A stretch of 29,293 nt of DNA from DATFAS01 sp035254305 (GCA_035254305.1 DATFAS010000041.1:1-29293), one strand, 5' to 3'; positions 14,804 to 21,943 are shown, counted from the first letter of the stretch. The notes: generated from the sequence alone by a model not told the origin. Numbers and translations: made by a program.

Positions 14804-15031
14804 TTAATGTAGATCTTCTCTACCGTTCACCAACGCCCAATCAGCAAACATTCCTGTTCCATTACAACTCTCACAATCTAATTGATCCGTATAGATCGGT
14901 TCCATTACCCCATAGAAGTTCGTTAAACCTGTTCCTTGACATTCAGGACACTTACCTTGTAAACGCATAGTTTCAATTTTCTTTTCATATCGATCTTTTC
15001 TCCACTCGCGAAATCCATCCCATATTCCCAT
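14804..15031 (-). CDS. Small zinc-finger-like protein with two CxxCxGxG motifs
   Basis: The 75-residue protein has two DnaJ-type zinc motifs, CPECQGTG (28-35) and CESCNGTG (53-60). They are separated by 17 residues and could bind one zinc, as half of a DnaJ cysteine-rich domain does. The N terminus is short and charged (IWDGFREWRKDRYEKK). There is no J domain. I chose the ATG at 15031 because GAGGTGG lies 6 bp upstream. It starts 56 bp after the end of the glycosyltransferase gene on the same strand and may share its sigma-K transcript. The function is unknown; an RNA-, protein- or redox-related role is possible. The SASP terminator lies beyond its stop. Confidence 0.7.
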   Translation of the reverse strand: MGIWDGFREWRKDRYEKKIETMRLQGKCPECQGTGLTNFYGVMEPIYTDQLDCESCNGTGMFADWALVNGREDLH

Positions 15032-15087
15032 ATGAATCCACCTCGGATTTTCGTTTTCCTTAGTATTTCGCAAAGGATTGGTAATTA

Positions 15088-16191
15088 TTACACGTTACCG
15101 TGAAGATAGAATTGCTGATATTTTGCTGCAGTGTGTACCCAACTAAATCGTTTTTTAACTGTAGCTTCCCCTGCTTTCATTAGTTTTTTACTAAGTGATG
15201 TAGATTGAATTAATTTTTCTATCGCTTTTGCAAATGCTTTGGAATTTCTATAATCACTTACAAGGATTCCATTATGCTGATTGATAATTTCAATGATTCC
15301 CCCTCGCCTAGAGGCTACGACGGGTAAACCGCTTGCCATAGCCTCCACATTAACAAGGCCAAAGGCCTCACGGAATTGGGTAGGGCAAACAAAGCAGTCT
15401 CCTAACCAGTAGGCTTTATGCATAAGAGAAGGGGAAACGGCCCCGATAAATTTGACAGGTACACGAAGCTTTTTAGCTAGACTTTGCAGGAATTTACAGT
15501 AGCTAGATCTGCAACGTCCTATAATCACGACCTGAATAGGATGATTAGTTTTGCGCAGAATGGAGGCGGCTTGGATGAGTAGATGAACGCCCTTACCAGA
15601 AATAATCCTTCCTGCAAATAGCAAGTGATAATTTGAAATCTTTAAGCCATACTGATTCTGTTGTCTTGTTTTTTCTCCTTGACTAGGTGGTCGAAAACGA
15701 GTGAGATCAACACCAAGGTGGATCGTTTTGAATTTCGAAGCCATAGATGAGAAGAGAGTACGATAATAATTTCGTATAAAATGACTATTACAAATCACTG
15801 CATTGGCAGATTGGATCACTAATCTTTTGGCCTGTTTGGAAAGCTGCGCCATAAAGGTCAAGGAATGAAGGACAAGAATAATTCGTGCTCGTGGAAAATG
15901 TTTTCGTAGGATTGGAACAAATTGAGGACGATTTTCTACTTGAAGGATATCGAATTTTGACTTTTTCAGATATCTTATTATATTTTGAACATAGGATTGG
16001 GGGGGGAATCTTACGATCCTCAGTTTTCCATTTGTTGAGATCTTGGGTAAGCTCTTTGTCTTTCGACTTAGAATGGTTACATCCTGATCTTTTGCTAACC
16101 GCTTTGCAATTTGATATAGACTAATTTCAACTGAGCTTCCTGTAGAACGTGAAACAGGAAATGCCGGTGGAGCCACAATGATGAGCTTCAT
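15088..16191 (-). CDS. Family 4 glycosyltransferase, putative spore coat/crust
   Basis: This 367-residue GT-B fold enzyme transfers a sugar from a nucleotide-sugar donor. The N-terminal acceptor domain has VAPPAFPVSRSTGSSVEIS and QVENRP; the C-terminal donor domain has LLFAGRIISGKGVHLL and the GT4 EX7E block EAFGLVNVEAMASGLPVV near 280-297. It is cytoplasmic with no membrane segment. I chose ATG 16191; AGGAG lies 12 bp upstream, and GTG 16203 directly abuts it. A perfect sigma-K promoter precedes it, so expression should be in the mother cell late in sporulation. This fits coat or crust glycosylation, as for the CotSA and YtcC glycosyltransferases of B. subtilis. The acceptor is not known. 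Confidence 0.85.
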   Translation of the reverse strand: MKLIIVAPPAFPVSRSTGSSVEISLYQIAKRLAKDQDVTILSRKTKSLPKISTNGKLRIVRFPPQSYVQNIIRYLKKSKFDILQVENRPQFVPILRKHFPRARIILVLHSLTFMAQLSKQAKRLVIQSANAVICNSHFIRNYYRTLFSSMASKFKTIHLGVDLTRFRPPSQGEKTRQQNQYGLKISNYHLLFAGRIISGKGVHLLIQAASILRKTNHPIQVVIIGRCRSSYCKFLQSLAKKLRVPVKFIGAVSPSLMHKAYWLGDCFVCPTQFREAFGLVNVEAMASGLPVVASRRGGIIEIINQHNGILVSDYRNSKAFAKAIEKLIQSTSLSKKLMKAGEATVKKRFSWVHTAAKYQQFYLHGNV

Positions 16192-16227
16192 CCTTTGGAC
16201 CACTCCTAAATTGGCTGTAAGTATTAA

Positions 16228-16255
16228 TAGGGTATGTTTGTCTGCAATGGTTTGT
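16228..16255 (-). promoter_or_regulatory. Sigma-K type promoter of the glycosyltransferase
   Basis: Read on the minus strand: AC (16255-16254), 17 bp, then CATACCCTA (16236-16228). All fixed consensus positions match. The leader to the ATG at 16191 would be about 30 bases. Confidence 0.65.
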
Positions 16256-16307
16256 TCTAGTTGTTAACCTATTAGAAGTGTACATTCATTTGTTCTACTA
16301 AAAACAT

Positions 16308-16348
16308 ATAAGCGGACCCTTATCTCTGTAGATAATGGGCCCGCTTAT
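16308..16348 (-). terminator. Rho-independent terminator after the oxidase gene
   Basis: ATAAGCGG and CCGCTTAT form the outer 8-bp stem, continued past an A/C mismatch by CCCTTATC/GATAATGGG with one bulge. On the minus strand ATGTTTTTAG follows. It separates the oxidase/acetyltransferase pair from the glycosyltransferase promoter. Confidence 0.7.
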
Positions 16349-16368
16349 GATTCCTAACAAAAGTGAGT

Positions 16369-17736
16369 TTACTCGTTTGGAAGTACCTTGCCGGGATTTA
16401 GGATTCCATTTGGGTCAAGCACTTGCTTCATTTGCTTCATTAGATGTATAGCACTGCCATGTTCACGGTTTTGATATTTGCGTTTGCCGATTCCAACGCC
16501 ATGTTCTCCGGTACAGGTTCCACCAAGACTCAAGGCATACTCTACTAATGTATCATTAAAAGCCTGAGTCCGCTGTACTTCTTTAGGATCCTGCGTATCA
16601 ATCATCATCAGAGAGTGGAAATTACCATCCCCAATATGTCCCATTAAAGCTCCATCAAGCCCTGCATCATCCATCATCTGTCGAGCTTTTTCAACAGCGG
16701 CTGCTAGCTCTGAGATCGGAACACAAACATCTGTACCCATTAACTTCTTGCCAGGGTTGGCATGGATGAAGGCATAGGCTAGATAGTGGCGCGCCTCCCA
16801 TAGCTTAGCCCGTTCCTTAGAATCTGTTTCATACGCATAAGAATGGCAATGATGTTCATGAGTGAGGGATTCTGCAAATTCGGCATCTTGTTTAAGCCCT
16901 GCTTCATTCCCATGAAACTCTAAGAAAAGGGTGGGTAGTTCAGGATACAGTGTTTCAAAATGCTGGTTCACTTGGCGAATCGATCTTGCATCCACCAGTT
17001 CCATACGTGCGACTGGAATACCAGCTGCTAAAATACTGATTGCTGCATCCACGGTTTCCTTCAGGGAGGGAAAGCTAGCTCTTGCAGCAAGTACGAATTC
17101 AGGTATCCCATAAACTCGAACGGTTAATTCGGTAAATATACCGAGTGTTCCCTCTGACCCTACAAATAACCCAGAAAGATGATAGCCTGAAGAGGATTTA
17201 GCAGAAAGTCCCCCTGTATGAATAATATTCCCATCTGCTAAAACAACCTCTAGATCTCTAATTTGATCTCGCATGACACCGTATCTAACAGCAGTGGTCC
17301 CACTAGCATTCGTAGCAGCCATCCCACCTAATGTAGCATCTGCTCCAGGGTCAACTGAGAAAAATAGTCCATGTTTTTTCAATTCCTTATTTAACTGGTT
17401 ACGAGTTACACCTGGCTCAATTCGAACCAAGAAATCGGAAGCGCGTATTTCTAGAATTCTATTCATAAGTTGAAAATCTAAGGTGATCCCACCATGATAA
17501 GGGATGACATGTCCTTCAACACTTGATCCCACTCCGAAAGGGGTGACAGGGATCTGATTCTGGTTGGCATATTGTAGAATCTTACTTACATCCTCTTTAG
17601 ATTTAGGAAATACAACGACATCAGGTAAGTGTGGTGGATGATAGGATTCATCTCTACTATGCTGTTCAAGCATAGTAGGGTTATCACTAACCTGTTCCGG
17701 GGATAGTAATTCACGTAGATCATTAACTAAAGTCAT
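16369..17736 (-). CDS. FAD-linked oxidase (D-lactate dehydrogenase / GlcD type)
   Basis: The 455-residue flavoprotein belongs to the vanillyl-alcohol-oxidase/PCMH superfamily. The N-terminal FAD domain shows TPFGVGSSVEGHVIP (65-79) and LGGMAATNASGTTAVRYG. The C-terminal cap domain has HIGDGNFH, GEHGVGIGKRKY and the terminal GILNPGKVLP, the set found in D-lactate dehydrogenase (cytochrome) and glycolate oxidase subunit GlcD. It oxidises a D-2-hydroxy acid, passing electrons to quinone or cytochrome. The GlcE and GlcF partners are absent, which favours a stand-alone D-lactate dehydrogenase. ATG 17736 is preceded by GGGAGG at 7 bp. It lies 32 bp after the GNAT gene on the same strand, so the two probably share a transcript. 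Confidence 0.88.
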   Translation of the reverse strand: MTLVNDLRELLSPEQVSDNPTMLEQHSRDESYHPPHLPDVVVFPKSKEDVSKILQYANQNQIPVTPFGVGSSVEGHVIPYHGGITLDFQLMNRILEIRASDFLVRIEPGVTRNQLNKELKKHGLFFSVDPGADATLGGMAATNASGTTAVRYGVMRDQIRDLEVVLADGNIIHTGGLSAKSSSGYHLSGLFVGSEGTLGIFTELTVRVYGIPEFVLAARASFPSLKETVDAAISILAAGIPVARMELVDARSIRQVNQHFETLYPELPTLFLEFHGNEAGLKQDAEFAESLTHEHHCHSYAYETDSKERAKLWEARHYLAYAFIHANPGKKLMGTDVCVPISELAAAVEKARQMMDDAGLDGALMGHIGDGNFHSLMMIDTQDPKEVQRTQAFNDTLVEYALSLGGTCTGEHGVGIGKRKYQNREHGSAIHLMKQMKQVLDPNGILNPGKVLPNE

Positions 17737-17768
17737 CGACTTGCCTCCCAAATTTCTTGAAATCTGTA

Positions 17769-18275
17769 TTAGTTGATCCTTTTCCCAAGGATGACAAGAT
17801 CACGTTCTAGCCCGTCTAATTCTGCCACATTCGGAAGTAGTGCCCAACGTTCAAATCCAAAATGTTGAAAGAGCTTAAGGCTAGGTTCATTGTGCCCAAA
17901 GATAAAACCAAGGATCGTTTTAATATGTAGACGTGGACAAGACTCTATTGCTTTGGTTAATAAAAATTGACCCCATCTTTTCCCACGCTTGTTCTCATGA
18001 ACGTAAATACTAACTTCGGCTGTAGCATAATAAGCGGGCCGTCCATAGAAAGCTTGGAAACTGATCCAACCTATGATTTCACCATTTTCTTCTAAGACCC
18101 AAAGAGGGTAATGTTCAGGGGTATGCTCCTTGAACCAGTTCACTCGACTTTCTACAGAAACTGGTTCTGTGTCAGCGGTTACCATTCGACTGGCAATGGT
18201 AGAGTTATAAATATTTACAATGGCAGGTAGGTCGCCTAATTGTGCATCACGGAGTTGTACGCCGGTGGCTTCCAT
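17769..18275 (-). CDS. GNAT N-acetyltransferase, phosphinothricin-acetyltransferase-like
   Basis: The 168-residue protein has the GNAT fold. It opens VQLRDAQLGDLPAIVNIYN, a start shared with the Pat (phosphinothricin acetyltransferase) and YncA-like group. The beta-4 strand is TAEVSIYVHENKRGKRWGQFLL (about 88-109), whose RGKRWG is the acetyl-CoA pyrophosphate loop. The beta-5/helix-4 block is ILGFIFGHNEPSLKLFQHFGFE. ATG 18275 has GAGGTG 5 bp upstream; ATG 18287 would have none. It is the first gene of a likely two-gene transcript with the FAD oxidase. The substrate is probably a small amine or amino acid analogue but cannot be read from sequence. Confidence 0.85.
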   Translation of the reverse strand: MEATGVQLRDAQLGDLPAIVNIYNSTIASRMVTADTEPVSVESRVNWFKEHTPEHYPLWVLEENGEIIGWISFQAFYGRPAYYATAEVSIYVHENKRGKRWGQFLLTKAIESCPRLHIKTILGFIFGHNEPSLKLFQHFGFERWALLPNVAELDGLERDLVILGKRIN

Positions 18276-18452
18276 AGAACACCTCATTTCATCTATTTCA
18301 AAATTAGTATAAAGGAAGTAGCTTAAATTAAGAAGGGAAGGGAGAAATAAATGATAGGTGAATTCGAAAAAAAATTAAAAATGTGATTAGGGTCACTAAC
18401 ACTCCAAATCTTCATTGTTAAGCTAAACAAAAAAGAGAAAGGAAATGATCAC

Positions 18453-18950
18453 GTGCAATATCGCTTATGGTTGTTTATGAATGGTCTATTTATAGCCATT
18501 ATTTTCTTTTATATTTGGGTTGTTCGTCCTCACGATAATTCGCTTGTTACTTTTGGGCAGTTACTTGCACAAATAGCCGTTATTTTGTTTTTCATCAATG
18601 TAAATATGCATTTTATTTTTAAGGTAATTAAGAAATCAAATCAGCGGAATGTAAAGATATTACTAGCTAACATTTCCCGACGGATGATGAAATGGCATAT
18701 TCCGACTGCGGTTGGAGGTACACTGATTATTCTGGGGCATGCTGGTATAATGATTAGTCGATTGGGAGCAGATTTAGTGGGAAGTTTGAAAGGGGTCAGT
18801 GGGGTAATCACGCTTCTATTGCTAGGTGTCACTCTATTTGCTGGTTACCTTCGCCATACACGTGCATCAGGATTTCGCCGCAAGTTTCATCTAACGATGG
18901 CTATGATTTTTGCGGTATTTATTTTGATCCATATGTTTATGTATGTTTGA
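18453..18950 (+). CDS. His-rich four- to five-helix membrane protein, 165 residues
   Basis: It starts at GTG 18453 with AAAGGA 11 bp upstream. Hydrophobic segments lie near residues 6-25, 33-57, 85-104, 113-130 and 148-164. Histidines fall at helix ends or inside helices: NMHFIF, KWHIPTAVGG, LGHAGIM, LRHTRASGFRRKFHLTM and ILIHMFMYV. Paired His on adjacent helices is a pattern of b-type heme membrane proteins (ferric reductase-like or cytochrome b561-like), so heme binding is a reasonable guess. I do not recognise a named family. It lies upstream of tgl on the same strand, separated from it by about 115 bp with a weak hairpin (GAGG/CCTC) between. Confidence 0.7.
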   Translation: MQYRLWLFMNGLFIAIIFFYIWVVRPHDNSLVTFGQLLAQIAVILFFINVNMHFIFKVIKKSNQRNVKILLANISRRMMKWHIPTAVGGTLIILGHAGIMISRLGADLVGSLKGVSGVITLLLLGVTLFAGYLRHTRASGFRRKFHLTMAMIFAVFILIHMFMYV

Positions 18951-19065
18951 CAAAAAAAATTGAGGGTCACCTCGTTTTCTTCCTGTGAATAGGTTGGTAA
19001 TAGAAGGGCTGTTTCCCTAATAATAGGGGCCTAAATAATTGGCCAACCGCCTAATGGAGGAATTT

Positions 19066-19908
19066 ATGATTCGATTATCTAATTCTTCTTTTGATCCAAC
19101 TCAATTAATGGAGCAATGGAACTTAGATCGTATAGGAAAGCAAGTACTCGGACGAATGACTGCTAGTGCCAAAACCTATGATTATGATTCAGCTGAGCAG
19201 CTTCAATTCGAGCTGGTACTTAGGTCTAATATTGTTAAAGCTTCTTATGATCTCAATCGTGCAGACGCTGAATTTGCTACTTTTGCCAAGTCAAGATGTA
19301 ATCCGAAATATTGGATTCTTACGGAAAAAGGAGGATTTTTACTTAGGGAGGGTGTAGCCCCTTCTATAGGGATTGAGGATATTTTTCATCATGGTGATCG
19401 ATATGCATTTGAGTGTGCAACGGCTATGGTGATTGTTCTCTACAAGGCAATGTTAGAAACCATCCCGGAGGTGGTCTTTAATCGTTTGTTTGCTGATTTG
19501 CTACTATGGGATGGTCATTATGACAAGGATTTAACGCTTCAATCAGAACATGCAAGGGAGTCATTGCCTGGAGATATTCGATATTTTCGTAATCCAGATG
19601 TGGATCCAGAAGAAATAGAATGGCAAGGTGAAAATGTAGTCGATCTTGGAGATGGGACCTATTATGGTCATGGAATTGGGATTGCTACAGCGTCCAAGAT
19701 AATCTATATGTTAAATCGCCACCGGATTTCAGGGGCTAGTCGTTCTGCATTCTTAACGGATGAGATTCTACACCCTAACTTTAAAAGATTGGCTACTCTG
19801 GATGGTTCTTTACCAGCTATGGCTCTTCGTCCAGAACAGGCTCAACCCAATTCTATAAAGGGTCTAGTTGTGGTAAGATTAGGGAATACGATTTATCTCC
19901 GTGTGTAA
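19066..19908 (+). CDS. tgl: Spore coat protein-glutamine gamma-glutamyltransferase
   Basis: Tgl forms isopeptide bonds between Gln and Lys side chains of coat proteins such as GerQ in B. subtilis. The 280-residue product keeps the catalytic set: Cys117 in YAFECATA, Glu189 in WQGENVV and His202 in YYGHGIG. These correspond to Cys116, Glu187 and His200 of the B. subtilis enzyme. It is about 35 residues longer at the C terminus, ending in a hydrophobic strand-rich tail (KGLVVVRLGNTIYLRV). I chose ATG 19066 because TGGAGGA lies 5 bp upstream. A weak sigma-K-like element (AC at 18969, 17 bp, AATAGGTTG) is present upstream but has two mismatches. A terminator follows at 20015. Confidence 0.95.
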   Translation: MIRLSNSSFDPTQLMEQWNLDRIGKQVLGRMTASAKTYDYDSAEQLQFELVLRSNIVKASYDLNRADAEFATFAKSRCNPKYWILTEKGGFLLREGVAPSIGIEDIFHHGDRYAFECATAMVIVLYKAMLETIPEVVFNRLFADLLLWDGHYDKDLTLQSEHARESLPGDIRYFRNPDVDPEEIEWQGENVVDLGDGTYYGHGIGIATASKIIYMLNRHRISGASRSAFLTDEILHPNFKRLATLDGSLPAMALRPEQAQPNSIKGLVVVRLGNTIYLRV

Positions 19909-20014
19909 AAAAGAATATGGCTATTCGAACAGGCGGACAAAAGCTTACAGTTTGTAACAAATATAAAAACACTTCTAAGCTTCTGTTAGGCCCAATATAA
20001 TTTAGATAATAAGG

Positions 20015-20057
20015 AAGGTCAACTAGCGTAACAAAAGCTAATTGACCTTATTTGTTT
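20015..20057 (+). terminator. Rho-independent terminator downstream of tgl
   Basis: AAGGTCAACTAGC (20015-20027) pairs with GCTAATTGACCTT (20037-20049), a 13-bp stem with one mismatch, followed by ATTTGTTT. Confidence 0.75.
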
Positions 20058-20085
20058 AACATTAAGTAATATTATGTGTAGAAAG

Positions 20086-20180
20086 AAAAGGGCTTACCGA
20101 AAAAGGGAGTAAACGGTAAGCGAGTTAAAAGGGATTTACAATTCAAGTCGAAAAAGGGGCTTCAACTTGTTGAATAAATA
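20086..20180 (+). ncRNA. Candidate structured RNA with repeated loop motif
   Basis: GCTTACCG (20092-20099) and CGGTAAGC (20114-20121) form a perfect 8-bp hairpin. A second hairpin, CAAGT/ACTTG, spans 20144-20169. The decamer CGAAAAAGGG occurs at 20098-20107 and again at 20149-20158, in or at the loop of each hairpin. AAAAGGG also occurs at 20087 and 20127. A weak promoter (TTAACA, 17 bp, TAGAAA) would start transcription near 20086. No terminator is seen, so this is tentative. Confidence 0.3.
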
Positions 20181-20199
20181 GTAACATATGGTCGTCTTG

Positions 20200-20227
20200 T
20201 TGTCACCGTTGTTCGATTAATTGTCAC
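20200..20227. repeat. Two TTGTCAC direct repeats, 21 bp apart
   Basis: TTGTCAC occurs at 20200-20206 and 20221-20227, a period of 21 bp or two helical turns. They lie 36-63 bp upstream of the -35 at 20263, a typical place for an activator. Confidence 0.4.
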
Positions 20228-20262
20228 TTTTGTTGTCTGTTGTATCTTAATTAGATGTATTT

Positions 20263-20291
20263 TTGAACATAAAGGGAGTTTGCTTTATACT
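20263..20291 (+). promoter_or_regulatory. Sigma-A promoter
   Basis: TTGAAC at 20263-20268, 17 bp, TATACT at 20286-20291: one mismatch per hexamer from the consensus with ideal spacing. It drives the nitronate-monooxygenase-like gene with a leader of about 225 bases. Confidence 0.65.
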
Positions 20292-20522
20292 CAATCTTGG
20301 TGGATAATAGTTTGATAATGATCTGTCATCATGGAGCCAATTTATTAACTGTAAATCAATAAAAATTAAATACTTCTATGAGAATTCTATTGAAATATTT
20401 CCCTTTGGGAGTTACAAATTGAAGGAGGCATTTCTTCGTTTTTTTTCGCCTCTGAAACCTTACTTGTGATGTTTGTCATATTCATTCTTGTGGAATTTTG
20501 TCATACTTGTAAGGGGGAAACT

Positions 20523-21524
20523 ATGAAAATTTATGAAAATAAGGAAACGGGGTATAAATGGATGAACTTTCCACAATTACAAATTGCTCATATAAAGCCT
20601 AGGGTACCTATTATGCAGGGAGGAATGGGCGTTGGTATTTCTTTAAGTAAATTAGCTGCCGCAGTGGCTAACGCTGGGGGAGTTGGAATAATTTCTGGTA
20701 CAGGCATATCTACTGATGAGATGAGAGAACACATTCGTAAAGCGAGAGAGTTAACGAATGGTGAAGGATATATTGGTGTTAATGTATTGTTTGCTATGAA
20801 GGACTTCGCAGAGAAAATGAAAGCAGCCATGGAAGAGAAGGTTGATTTTATCATTTCTGGTGCAGGTTTCTCCCGTGATATGTATGGTTGGGGAAAGGAA
20901 TCTGGAATTCCCGTTATTTCCATTGTTTCGTCAGCTAAGCTAGCTAAGCTTGCCGAGAGGCTAGGAGCAGCCGCTGTAGTGGTTGAGGGCTTTGAGGCTG
21001 GTGGACACTTGGGTACTGATCGCCCTTTGTTTGATATTCTACCCGAGGTAATTGAAGCCGTTAATATTCCAGTTATTGCCGCTGGAGGGATTCTAACAGG
21101 GGAAGATGTAGCCAAAGCTATTCGTATGGGGGCAAGTGGCGTACAGATGGGTACGCGATTTGTAGCTAGTGATGAGTGTGATGCTCCACTATCGTTCAAA
21201 CAAAGATATGTTGAGGCTACTGCAGAGGAAACCATCCTGGTGAAGACAACTGTAGGATTACATGGAAGAGCGATCAAGAATCACTTCACGGAGTTAATTA
21301 GTGGCGATAATAAGTTGAAGATTGATAAATGCCATGATTGTCTTAAAGCTTGTTCTTATCGTTTTTGTACATTAGATTCACTTATTAAGTCAATGGGTGG
21401 AGATGTTGAAGAGGGATTGGTTTTTGCTGGTGCTAGAGTAAGTGAAATTCACGATATCTTACCTGTTCAGCAAATTATCGATAACATCATGAATGAATAT
21501 CAGACTGCTGTCGGTGCTGTATAG
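20523..21524 (+). CDS. Nitronate monooxygenase / enoyl-ACP reductase II-like flavoprotein
   Basis: The 333-residue FMN-dependent TIM-barrel protein belongs to the 2-nitropropane dioxygenase-like family. Features are PIMQGGMGVGIS (29-40), GVGIISGTG, VEGFEAGGHLG with the probable catalytic His162, IPVIAAGGI (182-190) and MGASGVQMGTRF (202-213). Near the C terminus is CHDCLKACSYRFC, with Cys at 270, 273, 277 and 282, a Cys cluster also seen in the clostridial-type branch that could bind metal or an Fe-S centre. AAGGGGG lies 5 bp before ATG 20523; the in-frame ATG at 20466 has no RBS. It could detoxify nitronates or reduce an enoyl thioester; sequence does not decide. It has a strong promoter, long leader and own terminator. 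Confidence 0.85.
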   Translation: MKIYENKETGYKWMNFPQLQIAHIKPRVPIMQGGMGVGISLSKLAAAVANAGGVGIISGTGISTDEMREHIRKARELTNGEGYIGVNVLFAMKDFAEKMKAAMEEKVDFIISGAGFSRDMYGWGKESGIPVISIVSSAKLAKLAERLGAAAVVVEGFEAGGHLGTDRPLFDILPEVIEAVNIPVIAAGGILTGEDVAKAIRMGASGVQMGTRFVASDECDAPLSFKQRYVEATAEETILVKTTVGLHGRAIKNHFTELISGDNKLKIDKCHDCLKACSYRFCTLDSLIKSMGGDVEEGLVFAGARVSEIHDILPVQQIIDNIMNEYQTAVGAV

Positions 21525-21530
21525 CGGATT

Positions 21531-21566
21531 AAAAGCTATGGATACATCTATCCATAGCTTTTTTAT
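21531..21566 (+). terminator. Rho-independent terminator
   Basis: AAAGCTATGGATA (21532-21544) and TATCCATAGCTTT (21549-21561) form a perfect 13-bp stem with a CATC tetraloop, followed by T residues. Confidence 0.9.
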
Positions 21567-21735
21567 TTCTGCGGTTTAGTTTACAAATAAAACAACTTGT
21601 TCAACTTTTCACATGTTCGTCAAGATCTCTCCTTACCTTTGTCATAATGTTTCCGTTCATTTGATATTGTTTGTAATAAAATAAAAGTGGGAAGTTTATA
21701 TGATAAATGAATCTTCTTAAAGGAGAGGGTTAAAT

Positions 21736-21903
21736 ATGAGATACGATCAAGGTTATTACCAATATCAACAAATTGGGTTGGGTATAAGTGATTATGGTTA
21801 TCCTGAATTTCCAGCATACATCGAGGAGGAAGAGGTTGAGGATCATGAGTTTGGCTATCATCCTTTCCCTGCTTATTGTATAGATGAGATTGTTCACCAT
21901 TAA
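21736..21903 (+). CDS. Acidic Tyr/Gly-rich 55-residue protein
   Basis: The ATG at 21736 is preceded by AAAGGAGAGGG. The product opens MRYDQGYYQYQQIGLGISDY, has an acidic middle (IEEEEVEDHEFG) and ends PFPAYCIDEIVHH. It contains nine Tyr, one Cys and many Gln in the N-terminal third. It is hydrophilic with no signal peptide. A strong terminator begins 8 bases after the stop and another closes the preceding gene, so this is a compact monocistronic unit. I recognise no family. The composition resembles small coat or other spore-surface proteins, and the Gln-rich start could be a Tgl substrate, but no sporulation promoter could be identified upstream. Confidence 0.75.
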   Translation: MRYDQGYYQYQQIGLGISDYGYPEFPAYIEEEEVEDHEFGYHPFPAYCIDEIVHH

Positions 21904-21911
21904 TGCCCAGC

Positions 21912-21943
21912 AAGCACTCCTCATCGTTAGGGGTGCTTTTTTC
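21912..21943 (+). terminator. Rho-independent terminator after the 55-residue gene
   Basis: AAGCACTCCT (21912-21921) pairs with AGGGGTGCTT (21929-21938), including one G-U, followed by six T. Confidence 0.85.

Larger units (their letters stand above)
19909..20522. other. 614-bp gene-free region
   Basis: No convincing coding frame exists here. It holds, in order: an AAGCTTA/TAAGCTT inverted repeat near 19945-19985, the tgl-side terminator, a hairpin region with repeated CGAAAAAGGG motifs, two TTGTCAC direct repeats, a strong sigma-A promoter at 20263-20291, and a leader of about 225 bases ending at the RBS of the nitronate-monooxygenase-like gene. Confidence 0.7.

Noticed and set aside
18960..18985. 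GAGG/CCTC hairpin after the His-rich membrane protein gene
   Set aside because: Only four base pairs on the plus strand with a mixed T tract; too weak to list as a terminator.
20505..20516. CATACTTGTA as a sporulation promoter for the nitronate-monooxygenase-like gene
   Set aside because: It would start inside the RBS region, lacks a correctly spaced -35, and a much better sigma-A promoter lies at 20263.
19909..20522. Known riboswitch class in the 614-bp gap
   Set aside because: I looked for TPP, SAM, lysine, glycine, purine, FMN, T-box and c-di-GMP cores by eye and found none; only generic hairpins are present.
20588..21277. 229-codon open frame on the minus strand inside the nitronate-monooxygenase-like gene
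   Set aside because: It is antisense to a clearly conserved flavoprotein, is Ser/Pro/Ala-rich as expected for a shadow frame, and has no RBS.
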